Assembly (NCBI GenBank): GCA_002428935.1
Contig: DIYG01000110.1
Coordinates: forward strand, 1-30,003
Direction of reading: 5' to 3'
DNA length: 30,003 bases
DNA from: Halieaceae bacterium UBA6060
GTDB taxonomy: Bacteria > Pseudomonadota > Gammaproteobacteria > Pseudomonadales > Halieaceae
The translations under genes were made by a program, and so were the position numbers. Within the stretch, counting starts at the first letter, position 1. Every line of letters starts with the position of its first letter. Below the pieces are notes generated by a model. The model did not search any database, had not been told where the DNA came from, and saw only the letters and a program-made list of their open reading frames with translations. This document shows positions 1-7,682 of this stretch, one piece after another.

Positions 1-195
1 GTCGACGGGGTGGTTGAGTTGTCGGAGAGCGGGCGGGCGCGAATGGACATAGATCAGGTTGCCGAACCCCTGCAACGTTCTGCGAGCCGCTTGCGCCGGT
101 ATCTTCAGGGCACCCGCTTCCGGCCACGGATCGTCGCTGGCGAAGTAGTGGACAGCCGCCCTGCGAGTACGCGCTGGATCGTGTTTGACAATTAA
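1..195 (+). CDS. 3' end of a gene cut by the window start; TonB C-terminal-like tail
   Basis: An open frame runs from the first base to a TAA at 193-195, so this is the C-terminal 64 residues of a longer protein whose start lies outside the window. The GTG at position 10 need not be a start. The end of the reading contains RRYLQGTRFRPRIVAGEVVDS, which resembles the 'R-a-x-F-R-P-r-x-v-x-G-x-p-V' strand region closing TonB C-terminal domains and TonB-tailed TPR proteins. That family link comes from pattern memory only. No terminator is obvious downstream. The gene converges on the minus-strand methyltransferase with about 70 bp between them. That gap holds only an imperfect inverted repeat, GAGCAA at 201-206 and TTGCTC at 264-269. 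Confidence 0.45.
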   Translation, partial: VDGVVELSESGRARMDIDQVAEPLQRSASRLRRYLQGTRFRPRIVAGEVVDSRPASTRWIVFDN

Positions 196-267
196 CTGGC
201 GGAGCAAGCCCCGTTACAGGGATCGACTACCTGATCCTCGTAACGTGCTGCCTTAGCGGGACGTTGC

Positions 268-882
268 TCAGTAGTTGTTGATCACCAGGAGTGCGCCGGA
301 GGCCGCCAGTGCACCCCGTGTCCGCCAGGGTAGGAGCTCACCGCCGTGTCGGTCCAGACAGCGCTCCGCCATGGTGTGGAAGGTTGGGCGCTCGGGATCG
401 GCGATGATGATACGTTTGACACCCGCTTTCACAGCGCGATTAACCAGGTTGCACAGCGGTGCAACCAGTTCGTCCCAAAAGCACACGTCGGCAGCGATCA
501 GGGTGTCATAGTTGGCCAACTCACGGCCCGATACCTTCTCGAAACGTCGGGCCGTAGGCGTGGTAGTGACCCCATTGAGCTCCGCCGTGACCTCCAGGAA
601 AGGAAAAACCGCAGGGTCCGCATCCAGGGAAGTTACCGCGGCGCCAAACTCCCGTGCACACCAGATACCACCGATACCCCAGCCACAGCCCGCATCCAAC
701 ACCCGCTGAGGTTTTGGGGTGGGATGTTTATGGAGATAGTCGATAATCAGACAGCTCGATTTCCACAGCTTGTTGCCGTGGATCTCCGGGGCTTCGTGAG
801 CGCGTTTCGCGCGGCGTATGGCCGGATGTCGGGACGTGGGAAAAATCGCACCGCGAAAGCGGTGCTCTGTTGTGCCCGTCAC
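268..882 (-). CDS. class I SAM-dependent methyltransferase
   Basis: A 204-residue protein. A SAM-binding motif I (VLDAGCGWGIGG, about residues 60-71) is followed by an acidic strand end (SLDAD, about 84-88) and a motif IV-like segment (YDTLIAADVCFWDEL). This is the class I Rossmann methyltransferase pattern, closest in feel to the small lysine/nicotinamide N-methyltransferase-like group. The substrate cannot be told. The start is a GTG at 882 that overlaps the TGA of the upstream membrane cold-shock-domain gene as GTGA, which suggests translational coupling. No other ATG, GTG or TTG offers a convincing start nearby. An intrinsic-terminator-like hairpin lies inside codons 6-14 of this gene, so expression may depend on read-through. 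The fold is secure, the function is not. Confidence 0.85.
   Translation of the reverse strand: MTGTTEHRFRGAIFPTSRHPAIRRAKRAHEAPEIHGNKLWKSSCLIIDYLHKHPTPKPQRVLDAGCGWGIGGIWCAREFGAAVTSLDADPAVFPFLEVTAELNGVTTTPTARRFEKVSGRELANYDTLIAADVCFWDELVAPLCNLVNRAVKAGVKRIIIADPERPTFHTMAERCLDRHGGELLPWRTRGALAASGALLVINNY
841..865 (-). terminator. intrinsic terminator-like hairpin inside the methyltransferase 5' end
   Basis: Read on the minus strand: GCACCGC, loop TTTC, GCGGTGC, then GATTTTT. The stem is 7 bp, perfect and GC-rich, with five T following after two bases. It lies 14 bases past the stop of the upstream cold-shock-domain gene, where a terminator for that gene would be expected. It is nevertheless within the methyltransferase reading frame that starts at 882. 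Confidence 0.55.
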
Positions 883-1379
883 GCCGGTTCCACGTCTTCA
901 GCCTGCGGGCCTTTATCCGTAGTCACCACGCGGTAGCGCACAGCGGCACCATCCTTGAGGCTGCGACGCCCCTCACCGACGATGGAGCGGTGATGGACGA
1001 AGATCTCATCACCGTTGTCTCGAATGATGAAGCCAAACCCTTTGGTGCCGTTGAACCATTTCACTGTTCCAGACTCCTGCGCGCCGCCTTTCGCGGCCTT
1101 AGCGGGTTTGCCGGAGTTTGTGTTGCTTTTCCCTTTGGGCTTCGGGCTCTTGTTGGTTTTCGCTTGCGCTCGGTTGTTTGATTTTTCTCGTGATTCCGAC
1201 GCCGAGAGAGCGGCGGGCACCGGTAGGGCCCGATGGCTAAGAAGAACAGCGAGTAAAGATGCCGTGGCGGTCATTGCCAGGGCCTGTACAAACGAAGTGG
1301 TGGGAACAACTGCGGCCGCTATGGCGGCAACGCCGCAGGCAACCAGCAATGCAATAAGCACCTTGCCTGGTATGGACAT
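879..1379 (-). CDS. membrane-anchored cold-shock-domain protein
   Basis: 166 residues in three parts. Two hydrophobic segments (about 6-25 and 28-48) look like a membrane hairpin. A very basic Lys/Ser/Asn/Pro-rich linker follows (about 62-100). The C-terminal cold-shock domain (about 102-166) carries GTVKWFNGTKGFGFI (RNP1-like) and EIFVHHRSI (RNP2-like). The domain should bind single-stranded nucleic acid, and the anchor would hold it on the cytoplasmic face of the membrane. The ATG at 1379 has an AAGGA ribosome site about 6 bases upstream. It sits downstream of a normal small cold-shock gene and overlaps the methyltransferase start by 4 bases. The VHHRSI variant matches the VHFRSI of its small neighbour, which suggests duplication plus fusion to a membrane anchor. 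What it does at the membrane is unknown. Confidence 0.87.
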   Translation of the reverse strand: MSIPGKVLIALLVACGVAAIAAAVVPTTSFVQALAMTATASLLAVLLSHRALPVPAALSASESREKSNNRAQAKTNKSPKPKGKSNTNSGKPAKAAKGGAQESGTVKWFNGTKGFGFIIRDNGDEIFVHHRSIVGEGRRSLKDGAAVRYRVVTTDKGPQAEDVEPA

Positions 1380-1402
1380 GGATTTCCTTAAGTAGTGACT
1401 GG

Positions 1403-1428
1403 GACTCTGACCCCACGGGGCCAGAGTC
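1403..1428 (-). terminator. strong hairpin after the small cold-shock gene
   Basis: GACTCTG-A-CCCC / GGGG-C-CAGAGTC forms an 11-pair stem with one internal mismatch and a 2-base loop. It lies 37 bases past the csp stop. There is no T-tract, so this could be a weak terminator, an mRNA 3'-end stabiliser or a processing site between the two cold-shock genes. Confidence 0.4.
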
Positions 1429-1464
1429 GGTCGGTTAGCAGTGTGTCGGGGCGGACCGACGCAC

Positions 1465-1677
1465 TCAGATTTTTGCGACGTCTTCCGCCTGTAAGCCCTT
1501 GGGGCCCTCTATCAACGTAAACTCCACAGCCTGCCCCTCGTTGAGCGTACGGTAGCCGTCGCCCTGAATGGAGCGGAAGTGCACGAATACATCTCCGTCA
1601 AATGTTTCTCCGGTTATGAAGCCGAAGCCCTTGGCATTATTGAACCACTTTACGGTCCCATTCACGCGCTCGCTCAT
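1465..1677 (-). CDS. cold-shock protein, CspA family
   Basis: A 70-residue single-domain cold-shock protein of normal family length. It has NGTVKWFNNAKGFGFI (RNP1) near the start, DVFVHFRSI (RNP2) in the middle, and ends KGLQAEDV as CspA relatives do. These proteins bind single-stranded RNA and DNA and act as RNA chaperones or antiterminators in the cytoplasm. The ATG at 1677 follows a GAGG motif with normal spacing. The leader between valS and this gene is rich in hairpins, as expected for a post-transcriptionally controlled csp mRNA. Whether it is cold-induced or a constitutive CspC/CspE type cannot be decided from the sequence. Confidence 0.95.
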   Translation of the reverse strand: MSERVNGTVKWFNNAKGFGFITGETFDGDVFVHFRSIQGDGYRTLNEGQAVEFTLIEGPKGLQAEDVAKI

Positions 1678-1707
1678 AGGATATCCCTCGGTAATACTTT
1701 TTGTACG

Positions 1708-1762
1708 CCGACTCTTTGGTCGGTCGTTACGACCTGCCTATCGCTTCACCGGGTTGCCCCGG
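1708..1762 (-). promoter_or_regulatory. structured 5' leader of the cold-shock gene
   Basis: Three short hairpins in a row on the minus strand upstream of csp: CCGGG-GCAA-CCCGG (1749-1762), GGTCG-TAA-CGACC (1722-1734) and CCGAC-CAAAGA-GTCGG (1708-1723). The last two share bases 1722-1723, so they compete. The first might instead mark the end of the valS transcript, although it lacks a T-tract. Confidence 0.35.
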
Positions 1763-1786
1763 ATTCACGTCGTTACCACGCCCTGG

Positions 1787-4555
1787 TCATCGGTCTTGGG
1801 CCTTTGCCAGGGTATCTCGCTGCTGCTGAAGCTTTTCCAGGCTAATCTGGAGGTCCTTCAGCTTTGCCCGCTCCTTATTTACTACCGCTTCAGGGGCTTT
1901 TGCAACGAAGTTCTCATTATTAAGTTTGCCGCCTATGCGCTGCAACTCGCTGTGCCGCTTTTGTATCTCTTTATCGAGGCGAGCCAGCTCCGCGTCACGA
2001 TCGATAAAATCGGCCAGCGGGACAAGAATCTCCAACTTACCGCACAATCCCGTCGCGCTTGTCGGGGCTTCGCCCGATAGCCAGTCTATCGCGTTCAGTC
2101 CAGTCACCGCTTGTAGCGCCACCCCGAGCTCGGCCAGTCGACGTTTATCGTCTTCGTCTCCTGCTCGCAACAGCACATTGAGTTTCTTACCCGGGGGGAT
2201 ACTCATTTCACCACGAATGTTGCGCACGGCCAGAGCAAAGGTTTTCAACCAGTGGATATCGGCGGAGGACGCCTCGTCACAGCGCTGCTCCTCAGCGCGG
2301 GGATAGGCTTGGAGCATGATGGTTTCACCGCTAACACCGGCCAGGGGGGCCACGCTTTGCCATATTTCTTCCGTGATAAATGGCATGAGCGGGTGGAGCG
2401 CCCGGAGGCTGCGCTCTAGAACACTGATCAAAGTGCGTCGCACGCCCCGTTGGACGGCGGGGTCGTCGCTGTTGCGGAGGGTCACTTTGGAGAGTTCCAG
2501 GTACCAATCGCAGTATTCGTTCCAGATGAAGTCGTAAAGCAGCTGGGAGGCCAGATCGAAGCGATAGTCCTTTATCGCCTCAGCGACACCCCCCAATACT
2601 GTCTGTAGCTCTGTCTCGATCCAGTGCTCGGCGGTGCCCAGGCTCAGTGTGGCCCCGACATCGGTACCGCAGTCCTGGCCCTCACAATTCATCAACACAT
2701 AGCGGGCGGCATTCCAAATCTTGTTGCAGAAATTGCGGAAGCCTTCGATGCGGCCAATATCAAACTTAATGTCACGACCGGTGGCGGCGAGGGAGTAGTA
2801 GGTGAAGCGCAGGGCGTCGGTGCCGTAGGCATTGATGCCCTCGGGGAACTGGCGTTTTGTGGCTTTGCGAATGCGCTCCGCGTGCTGGGGCTGCATCAGA
2901 CCCTGGGTACGCTTGTCGATCAGGGCGTCGAGGTCGATACCATCGATAAGGTCAATGGGGTCGAGCACGTTGCCCTTTGACTTGGACATCTTCTGACCTT
3001 CGGCGTCACGTACAAGCCCGTGCACATAGACCTGACGGAAGGGGACCTCACCACGGAGATGAAGGGTCAGCATGATCATCCGTGCGACCCAGAAGAAGAT
3101 GATGTCAAAACCCGTAACCAATACATTGCTAGGGTGGAAGCGTGCTAGACGCTCGGTCTCCCCGGGCCAGCCAAGGGTGCTGAAGGTCCACAGCCCGGAG
3201 GAGAACCAGGTATCCAGGACGTCTTCGTCCTGGTGCAGAGGAAGATGGTCATCCAATTGGTGGTCCCGTCGCACACTGGCTTCATCGGTGCCCACGTAGA
3301 TGTTGCCTTCCGGGTCGTACCAGGCGGGGATGCGATGCCCCCACCACAATTGCCGGCTGATACACCAGTCCTGGATATCCCGCATCCAGGAGAAATAGGT
3401 GTTTTCCCACTGCTTGGGTACAAACTCGATCTGCCCGCTTTCTACCGCATGGATAGCTGGTCCCGCTAGGGTCTTTGCATCCACGTACCACTGTTGCGTC
3501 AAGAACGGTTCGATGACAACGCCACTGCGATCACCGCGGGGCACTTTAAGACGGTGGTCATCGATGCCCTCCAGAAATCCCAGGTGACGCATGTCTTCGA
3601 CGACTTTTTCTCGTGCTGTGTAGCGATCCAGGCCGCGATAGAACTCCGGGGCATGCTCGTTAATGGCGGCGTCGGCATCAAAAATGCTGATCAGTGGTAG
3701 ATCGTGGCGTTGCCCCACTTCATAGTCATTGAAATCGTGTGCCGGGGTGATTTTTACGCAGCCAGAACCAAACTCCGGGTCCACGTAGGTATCGGCGATC
3801 ACGGGGATACGACGATTACACAGGGGCAGCTCGACTTCCTGACCGATGAGATGTCGATAGCGTTCATCGTCCGGGTGGACGGCGACGGCGCTATCACCGA
3901 GCATGGTTTCCGGTCGCGTGGTTGCCACCGTGAGGTGCCCCGAACCGTCGGCCAAGGGGTAGCGGAAGTGCCACAGGTGACCCTGTTCTTCTTCGGAAAC
4001 CACCTCCAGGTCAGAAATGGCCGTGTGCAGTTGCGGGTCCCAGTTGACGAGGCGTTGACCACGATAGATCAGGCCTTCGCGGTACAAGCGGATAAACGTT
4101 TCCTGTACCGCTTTGGACAAACCTTCGTCCATGGTGAAACGTTCCGTGGACCAGTCCGGAGAGGCTCCCAGGCGGCGTAATTGACGGGTAATGGTGCCCC
4201 CAGAACTTTCCTTCCACTCCCAGACTTTCTCGGTGAAAGCATCACGCCCGATCTCGTGCCGATCCGTGCCCTGGGCGCTGAGCTGTCGTTCCACCACCAT
4301 CTGCGTTGCGATACCCGCGTGGTCGGTGCCCACCTGCCAAAGGGTGTCGTAGCCCGCCATGCGGTGATAACGAATCAGCGCGTCAATGATCGTTTCTTGG
4401 AACCCGTGGCCCATGTGCAAGCTACCGGTGACATTGGGCGGTGGGATCATGATGCTGTAGGGCTCGTCGCCGCCCTGGGGCTGGAAGTAGCCCGCGTTTT
4501 CCCAGCGCTCATACCAGCGCGTCTCGATATCCGAGGGTTGAAAGGTTTTGTCCAT
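1787..4555 (-). CDS. valS: valine--tRNA ligase
   Basis: A 922-residue class I aminoacyl-tRNA synthetase that charges tRNA-Val in the cytoplasm. The HIGH-type signature appears as HMGH at 47-50 within PPPNVTGSLHMGHGFQ, and the KMSKS loop at 522-526. The CP1 editing domain lies between them (GDSAVAVHPDD region). An anticodon-binding domain follows, then a C-terminal coiled coil (about 850-920, ARLDKEIQKRHSELQRIGGKL) typical of ValRS. Length is close to E. coli ValRS (951). It is the last gene of a pepA-holC-valS group, 47 bp after holC. The start ATG at 4555 has no strong ribosome site, but the N-terminal KTFQPSDIETRWY is the expected family beginning. Confidence 0.99.
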   Translation of the reverse strand: MDKTFQPSDIETRWYERWENAGYFQPQGGDEPYSIMIPPPNVTGSLHMGHGFQETIIDALIRYHRMAGYDTLWQVGTDHAGIATQMVVERQLSAQGTDRHEIGRDAFTEKVWEWKESSGGTITRQLRRLGASPDWSTERFTMDEGLSKAVQETFIRLYREGLIYRGQRLVNWDPQLHTAISDLEVVSEEEQGHLWHFRYPLADGSGHLTVATTRPETMLGDSAVAVHPDDERYRHLIGQEVELPLCNRRIPVIADTYVDPEFGSGCVKITPAHDFNDYEVGQRHDLPLISIFDADAAINEHAPEFYRGLDRYTAREKVVEDMRHLGFLEGIDDHRLKVPRGDRSGVVIEPFLTQQWYVDAKTLAGPAIHAVESGQIEFVPKQWENTYFSWMRDIQDWCISRQLWWGHRIPAWYDPEGNIYVGTDEASVRRDHQLDDHLPLHQDEDVLDTWFSSGLWTFSTLGWPGETERLARFHPSNVLVTGFDIIFFWVARMIMLTLHLRGEVPFRQVYVHGLVRDAEGQKMSKSKGNVLDPIDLIDGIDLDALIDKRTQGLMQPQHAERIRKATKRQFPEGINAYGTDALRFTYYSLAATGRDIKFDIGRIEGFRNFCNKIWNAARYVLMNCEGQDCGTDVGATLSLGTAEHWIETELQTVLGGVAEAIKDYRFDLASQLLYDFIWNEYCDWYLELSKVTLRNSDDPAVQRGVRRTLISVLERSLRALHPLMPFITEEIWQSVAPLAGVSGETIMLQAYPRAEEQRCDEASSADIHWLKTFALAVRNIRGEMSIPPGKKLNVLLRAGDEDDKRRLAELGVALQAVTGLNAIDWLSGEAPTSATGLCGKLEILVPLADFIDRDAELARLDKEIQKRHSELQRIGGKLNNENFVAKAPEAVVNKERAKLKDLQISLEKLQQQRDTLAKAQDR

Positions 4556-4602
4556 GGGGCTTGGTGTTGGTCTCTAGTGGGGGTGCCGACCGGGGCGGCG
4601 GA

Positions 4603-5031
4603 TTATACGCTTGCGAGACGGTGCTCTTCCAACGCGTAGCCTCGCTCCCGGTAGTGTCGCCAGGAGGCTCGAAGGGCTTCGAGGCGGGCCGGTTCTTGAT
4701 TCACCAGTTCGGCCACCCGTTTGAAGCGGCCAAAAAACGGAGGCACCTGGGTTTGTAGGTTGATGAGAAGGTCCGTATGACCTTCCGGGTCCTGCCCCCA
4801 GCCGATGCAGATCTGTTCTTCTGGGTCTTCATGGAACAGCGCGTGGGGCAGGAAGCTCGCTGGACGAAAGGTCCAGAGAAGTTCATCCAGGGATCGCGCC
4901 TGGGCTTCGTCCTCGCAGTTGAGAAATACCCGATGCCCTTGGCCGTGAGCTTTGTCCGTAAGCCTTAGGGCCAGACGCCGACGGCTGTCGGCGTCCGTGT
5001 TTTCAATGATGTAGAAGCCGACGCGAGTCAA
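4603..5031 (-). CDS. holC: DNA polymerase III chi subunit
   Basis: 142 residues, beginning (L/M)TRVGFYIIEN and ending WRHYRERGYALEEHRLASV. This is the HolC pattern, including the RVGFY start, ALRLTDKAHGQGHRVFLNCED and the WTF/FLPHAL region. Chi links the clamp loader to single-strand-binding protein at the replication fork. The chosen start is the TTG at 5031, which overlaps the pepA stop as TTGA. Longer in-frame extensions run deep into pepA and do not resemble chi. Length fits E. coli HolC (147). The pepA-holC-valS order is conserved in gammaproteobacteria, and the overlap implies translational coupling to pepA. Confidence 0.93.
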   Translation of the reverse strand: MTRVGFYIIENTDADSRRRLALRLTDKAHGQGHRVFLNCEDEAQARSLDELLWTFRPASFLPHALFHEDPEEQICIGWGQDPEGHTDLLINLQTQVPPFFGRFKRVAELVNQEPARLEALRASWRHYRERGYALEEHRLASV

Positions 5032-6518
5032 GCCTTGGCCTGATCGCAAAGGTATTGGGTGAGCAATCCTACGGGTCGGCCCGTGGCTCCTTTGGGACTT
5101 GAATTCCAGGCTGAGCCGGCGATGTCCAGGTGCGCCCAGCGATAATCCTTGGTAAAGCGGGCGAGAAAGCAAGCGGCGGTAACGCTGCCAGCACCGGGAC
5201 CACCGATATTGGCCACGTCGGCAAAATTGCTATCAAGCTGCTTCTGGTAGTCATCCCAGAGGGGCATACGCCAGGCCCGATCGTGACTTTCCGTACCCGC
5301 CGCCAACAAATCCTTGGCGAGGGCATCATCGTTGGCATATAGACCGGAGGCGTGGCTGCCCAGGGCGACGACGCAGGCACCCGTGAGGGTGGCGATGTCG
5401 ACGACGCTGGCGGGCTTGAAGCGGGCCGCATAGGTCAGGGCATCGCAGAGCACCAGACGCCCTTCGGCGTCGGTGTTGAGAATTTCAATGGTGATGCCCG
5501 CCATGGATGTGACCACATCGCCGGGCTTGGTGGCCGTGCCGCTGGGCATGTTCTCCGCCGCCGCGATGATGCCCACAACGTTTATCGGTAGCTTCATGTC
5601 GACTATGGCTCGGAGGGTGCCGAGCACGCTGGCTGCGCCGCCCATGTCGTACTTCATCTCATCCATTTTTGCGCCGGGCTTGAGAGAGATTCCGCCGCTG
5701 TCGAAGGTGATGCCTTTACCTACCAGTACATGGGGCGCGTCAGTACGCTTACTGCCCTTGTATTCCAAGACTATAAGCCGCGCCGGGGTTACGGTTCCCG
5801 CGGTCACGGACAGGAGCGAGTGCATTCCCAGATCGGCCATGGCTTTTTCATTAAGTACCTTACAGCTCGTTTTATCGCTGGTTCGAGCGAGCTTGCGCGC
5901 TTCCCGGGCCAGGTACTCCGGCGTGCAGTGGTTGCCCGGTAGATTGGCCAACTCTCGGGCCAGGTTGATACCGGTGCCGGTGCGGCCACCGCGCTCCAGA
6001 GCCGCCTTGATCTGTCGGCTGTTAGCGCTTTCCGTGACACTTACGGAGAACTTGCGCAGCGTTGGCTCTGGCTTGGGCGCTGATAGCGTTGCGTCGTAGC
6101 GGTAGCTGTGAAACACGAGATCGCGACCCAGGGTTTGAAAAAACCACTCCCCGTCTGCCTTGGCGAGCTTCAAGGGGCTTGCGAGAAAATGCGCGTCTTT
6201 GGCTTTAGAGGCGAGGAGGGCTCGCGCGGTCGCGGCGCTGATACGCAACAGCGCTGCGCGATCCCCACGTCCTTCGCCGATTCCGACGAGGATCACCCGT
6301 TCTGGCGCACTCGCGCTGTGTACAAGTTCGGTCTCACCGATCTTGCCCGAGAACTCGCCGCTGGCGATGGCGGCGTTGATAACGCCACCGCACTGACGGT
6401 TAAGGGCTTTACCGTCGTTGTCCAGGCGTCCTGAGGAGGAGACCGGGAGGATGACGCAGGGAGTTTTGAGATCCGTGGCTTTGGAGGTGTTCTGAACGCT
6501 AAACCGCAGGGCAGGCAT
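5028..6518 (-). CDS. pepA: leucyl aminopeptidase, M17 family
   Basis: A 496-residue cytosolic aminopeptidase, close to the E. coli PepA length of 503. The M17 signature NTDAEGRL is at 348-355. The metal- and substrate-binding stretches VGKGITFDSGGISLKPG and MKYDMGGAASVLGT precede it. Two divalent metals are held by these Asp, Glu and Lys residues. The enzyme removes N-terminal residues, and in E. coli it doubles as a DNA-binding architectural factor in Xer recombination. It heads the pepA-holC-valS operon and faces lptF across a 39-bp gap that must hold both promoters. The ATG at 6518 gives the usual N-terminal length. Confidence 0.97.
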   Translation of the reverse strand: MPALRFSVQNTSKATDLKTPCVILPVSSSGRLDNDGKALNRQCGGVINAAIASGEFSGKIGETELVHSASAPERVILVGIGEGRGDRAALLRISAATARALLASKAKDAHFLASPLKLAKADGEWFFQTLGRDLVFHSYRYDATLSAPKPEPTLRKFSVSVTESANSRQIKAALERGGRTGTGINLARELANLPGNHCTPEYLAREARKLARTSDKTSCKVLNEKAMADLGMHSLLSVTAGTVTPARLIVLEYKGSKRTDAPHVLVGKGITFDSGGISLKPGAKMDEMKYDMGGAASVLGTLRAIVDMKLPINVVGIIAAAENMPSGTATKPGDVVTSMAGITIEILNTDAEGRLVLCDALTYAARFKPASVVDIATLTGACVVALGSHASGLYANDDALAKDLLAAGTESHDRAWRMPLWDDYQKQLDSNFADVANIGGPGAGSVTAACFLARFTKDYRWAHLDIAGSAWNSSPKGATGRPVGLLTQYLCDQAKA

Positions 6519-6557
6519 GGGGCACTACTCATTATTGGGACAATCGCCTAGTGTAAG

Positions 6558-7682
6558 ATGAACGCACGGCAAACTGAACTCCAGGACCACAGGAGCTTTC
6601 CCCTGAGACTGCGCAATTATCTTGCCAGCGACGTACTAGGTCATACGGTGGCCGTCAGCTCGGTGCTTTTAGCCATCATCCTTACGGGCCGATTCGTCAA
6701 GTACCTGGCGGAAGCGGCTTCGGGCAAGCTGGCGGCGGAAATCCTCCTCCCCGTCATGTTTTACCGTTTGCCGGGCTTTCTTGAACTCCTCATACCCCTG
6801 GGTCTGTTCATTGGCATTCTGATGGCCTACGGGCGGCTGTACGTCGAGAGTGAAATGGTGATTCTGAGCGCCTGTGGCACCGGGCCCGCACGGCTCGCTC
6901 GTTTTACCCTGGCGCCGGCACTTATAGTCACGCTCATCGTGGCGGGCTTGACCCTGTATCTCACGCCCCAGGGAGCGGCGCGTTCCGAGGCATTGCTCAA
7001 CAGTCCTCGGGCGTTGCAAGGACTGCAACTTCTCGCCGCGGGTCGTTTTCAGCCCCAGGGTAAGGATGGGGCCATATCCTACGCGGCAGGCATTGATTCC
7101 GACGCGGGTACTTTGCGTCAGGTGTTTCTTTACGAGCCGGGCGAGGAAGACGAGCCGCCCCGCGTAACCACGGCTCGCCGAGGCGAGGTGGTTCGCGATG
7201 GGGAAACCGGTGCGCGCTACCTTGAACTCCGCGACGGCCATCGCTTTGCGGGTTCCCCCGGTGCCGTGGACTTTCAGATCGCCAGCTTTGAACGGTACGG
7301 GCAACGCCTACCGGATGACCCCAGTCTCGGGCGCAGTGAGCCGGTGGATGCGAGGTCAACGCAGACGCTTCTGTTATCGACGGATCCGGAGGACCGGGCC
7401 GCGCTGCACTGGCGTTTTTCCCTGGTGGTAATGGTGCCCATCGTGGCCTTGCTTGCGCTGGCTTTGTCAAAAACCAATCACCGCCGGGGTCGTTACATAA
7501 AACTTGCCCCGGCACTGTTGTTGCACCTCAGTTATCTCATGTCCCTCGCCAGCATGCGTACGGCAATGGCGGAAGAGACCGCGACGGCGGGACAGGTGTG
7601 GTCTATTCATGGGGGATTTTTTTTGCTCGCGTTGATCCTCCTCTTTGGGCCCGATCGCTGGCGTCGATGGCGTAAACGCTGA
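6558..7682 (+). CDS. lptF: LPS export ABC transporter permease LptF
   Basis: 374 residues with the LptF/YjgP layout: three N-terminal membrane helices (about 30-50, 65-90 and 110-130), a large periplasmic beta domain (about 140-290) and three C-terminal helices (about 300-370). The stretch GRFVKYLAEAASGKLAAEI...LPGFLELLIPLGLFIGILMAYGRLYVESEM is diagnostic. With LptG and LptB it extracts lipopolysaccharide from the inner membrane. The ATG at 6558 gives about 17 more residues than relatives, and no clear ribosome site precedes it. A start nearer the LRLRNYL segment is possible but would need a rare codon. The stop overlaps the lptG start as TGATG. Confidence 0.96.
   Translation: MNARQTELQDHRSFPLRLRNYLASDVLGHTVAVSSVLLAIILTGRFVKYLAEAASGKLAAEILLPVMFYRLPGFLELLIPLGLFIGILMAYGRLYVESEMVILSACGTGPARLARFTLAPALIVTLIVAGLTLYLTPQGAARSEALLNSPRALQGLQLLAAGRFQPQGKDGAISYAAGIDSDAGTLRQVFLYEPGEEDEPPRVTTARRGEVVRDGETGARYLELRDGHRFAGSPGAVDFQIASFERYGQRLPDDPSLGRSEPVDARSTQTLLLSTDPEDRAALHWRFSLVVMVPIVALLALALSKTNHRRGRYIKLAPALLLHLSYLMSLASMRTAMAEETATAGQVWSIHGGFFLLALILLFGPDRWRRWRKR

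Noticed and set aside
1708..1723. Possible third locus of the CGACTWWGGTC motif in the csp leader
   Set aside because: It reads CCGAC-TC-TTTGGTCGG with two extra bases in the centre, which breaks the spacing shared by the other copies. It is better explained as an RNA hairpin.
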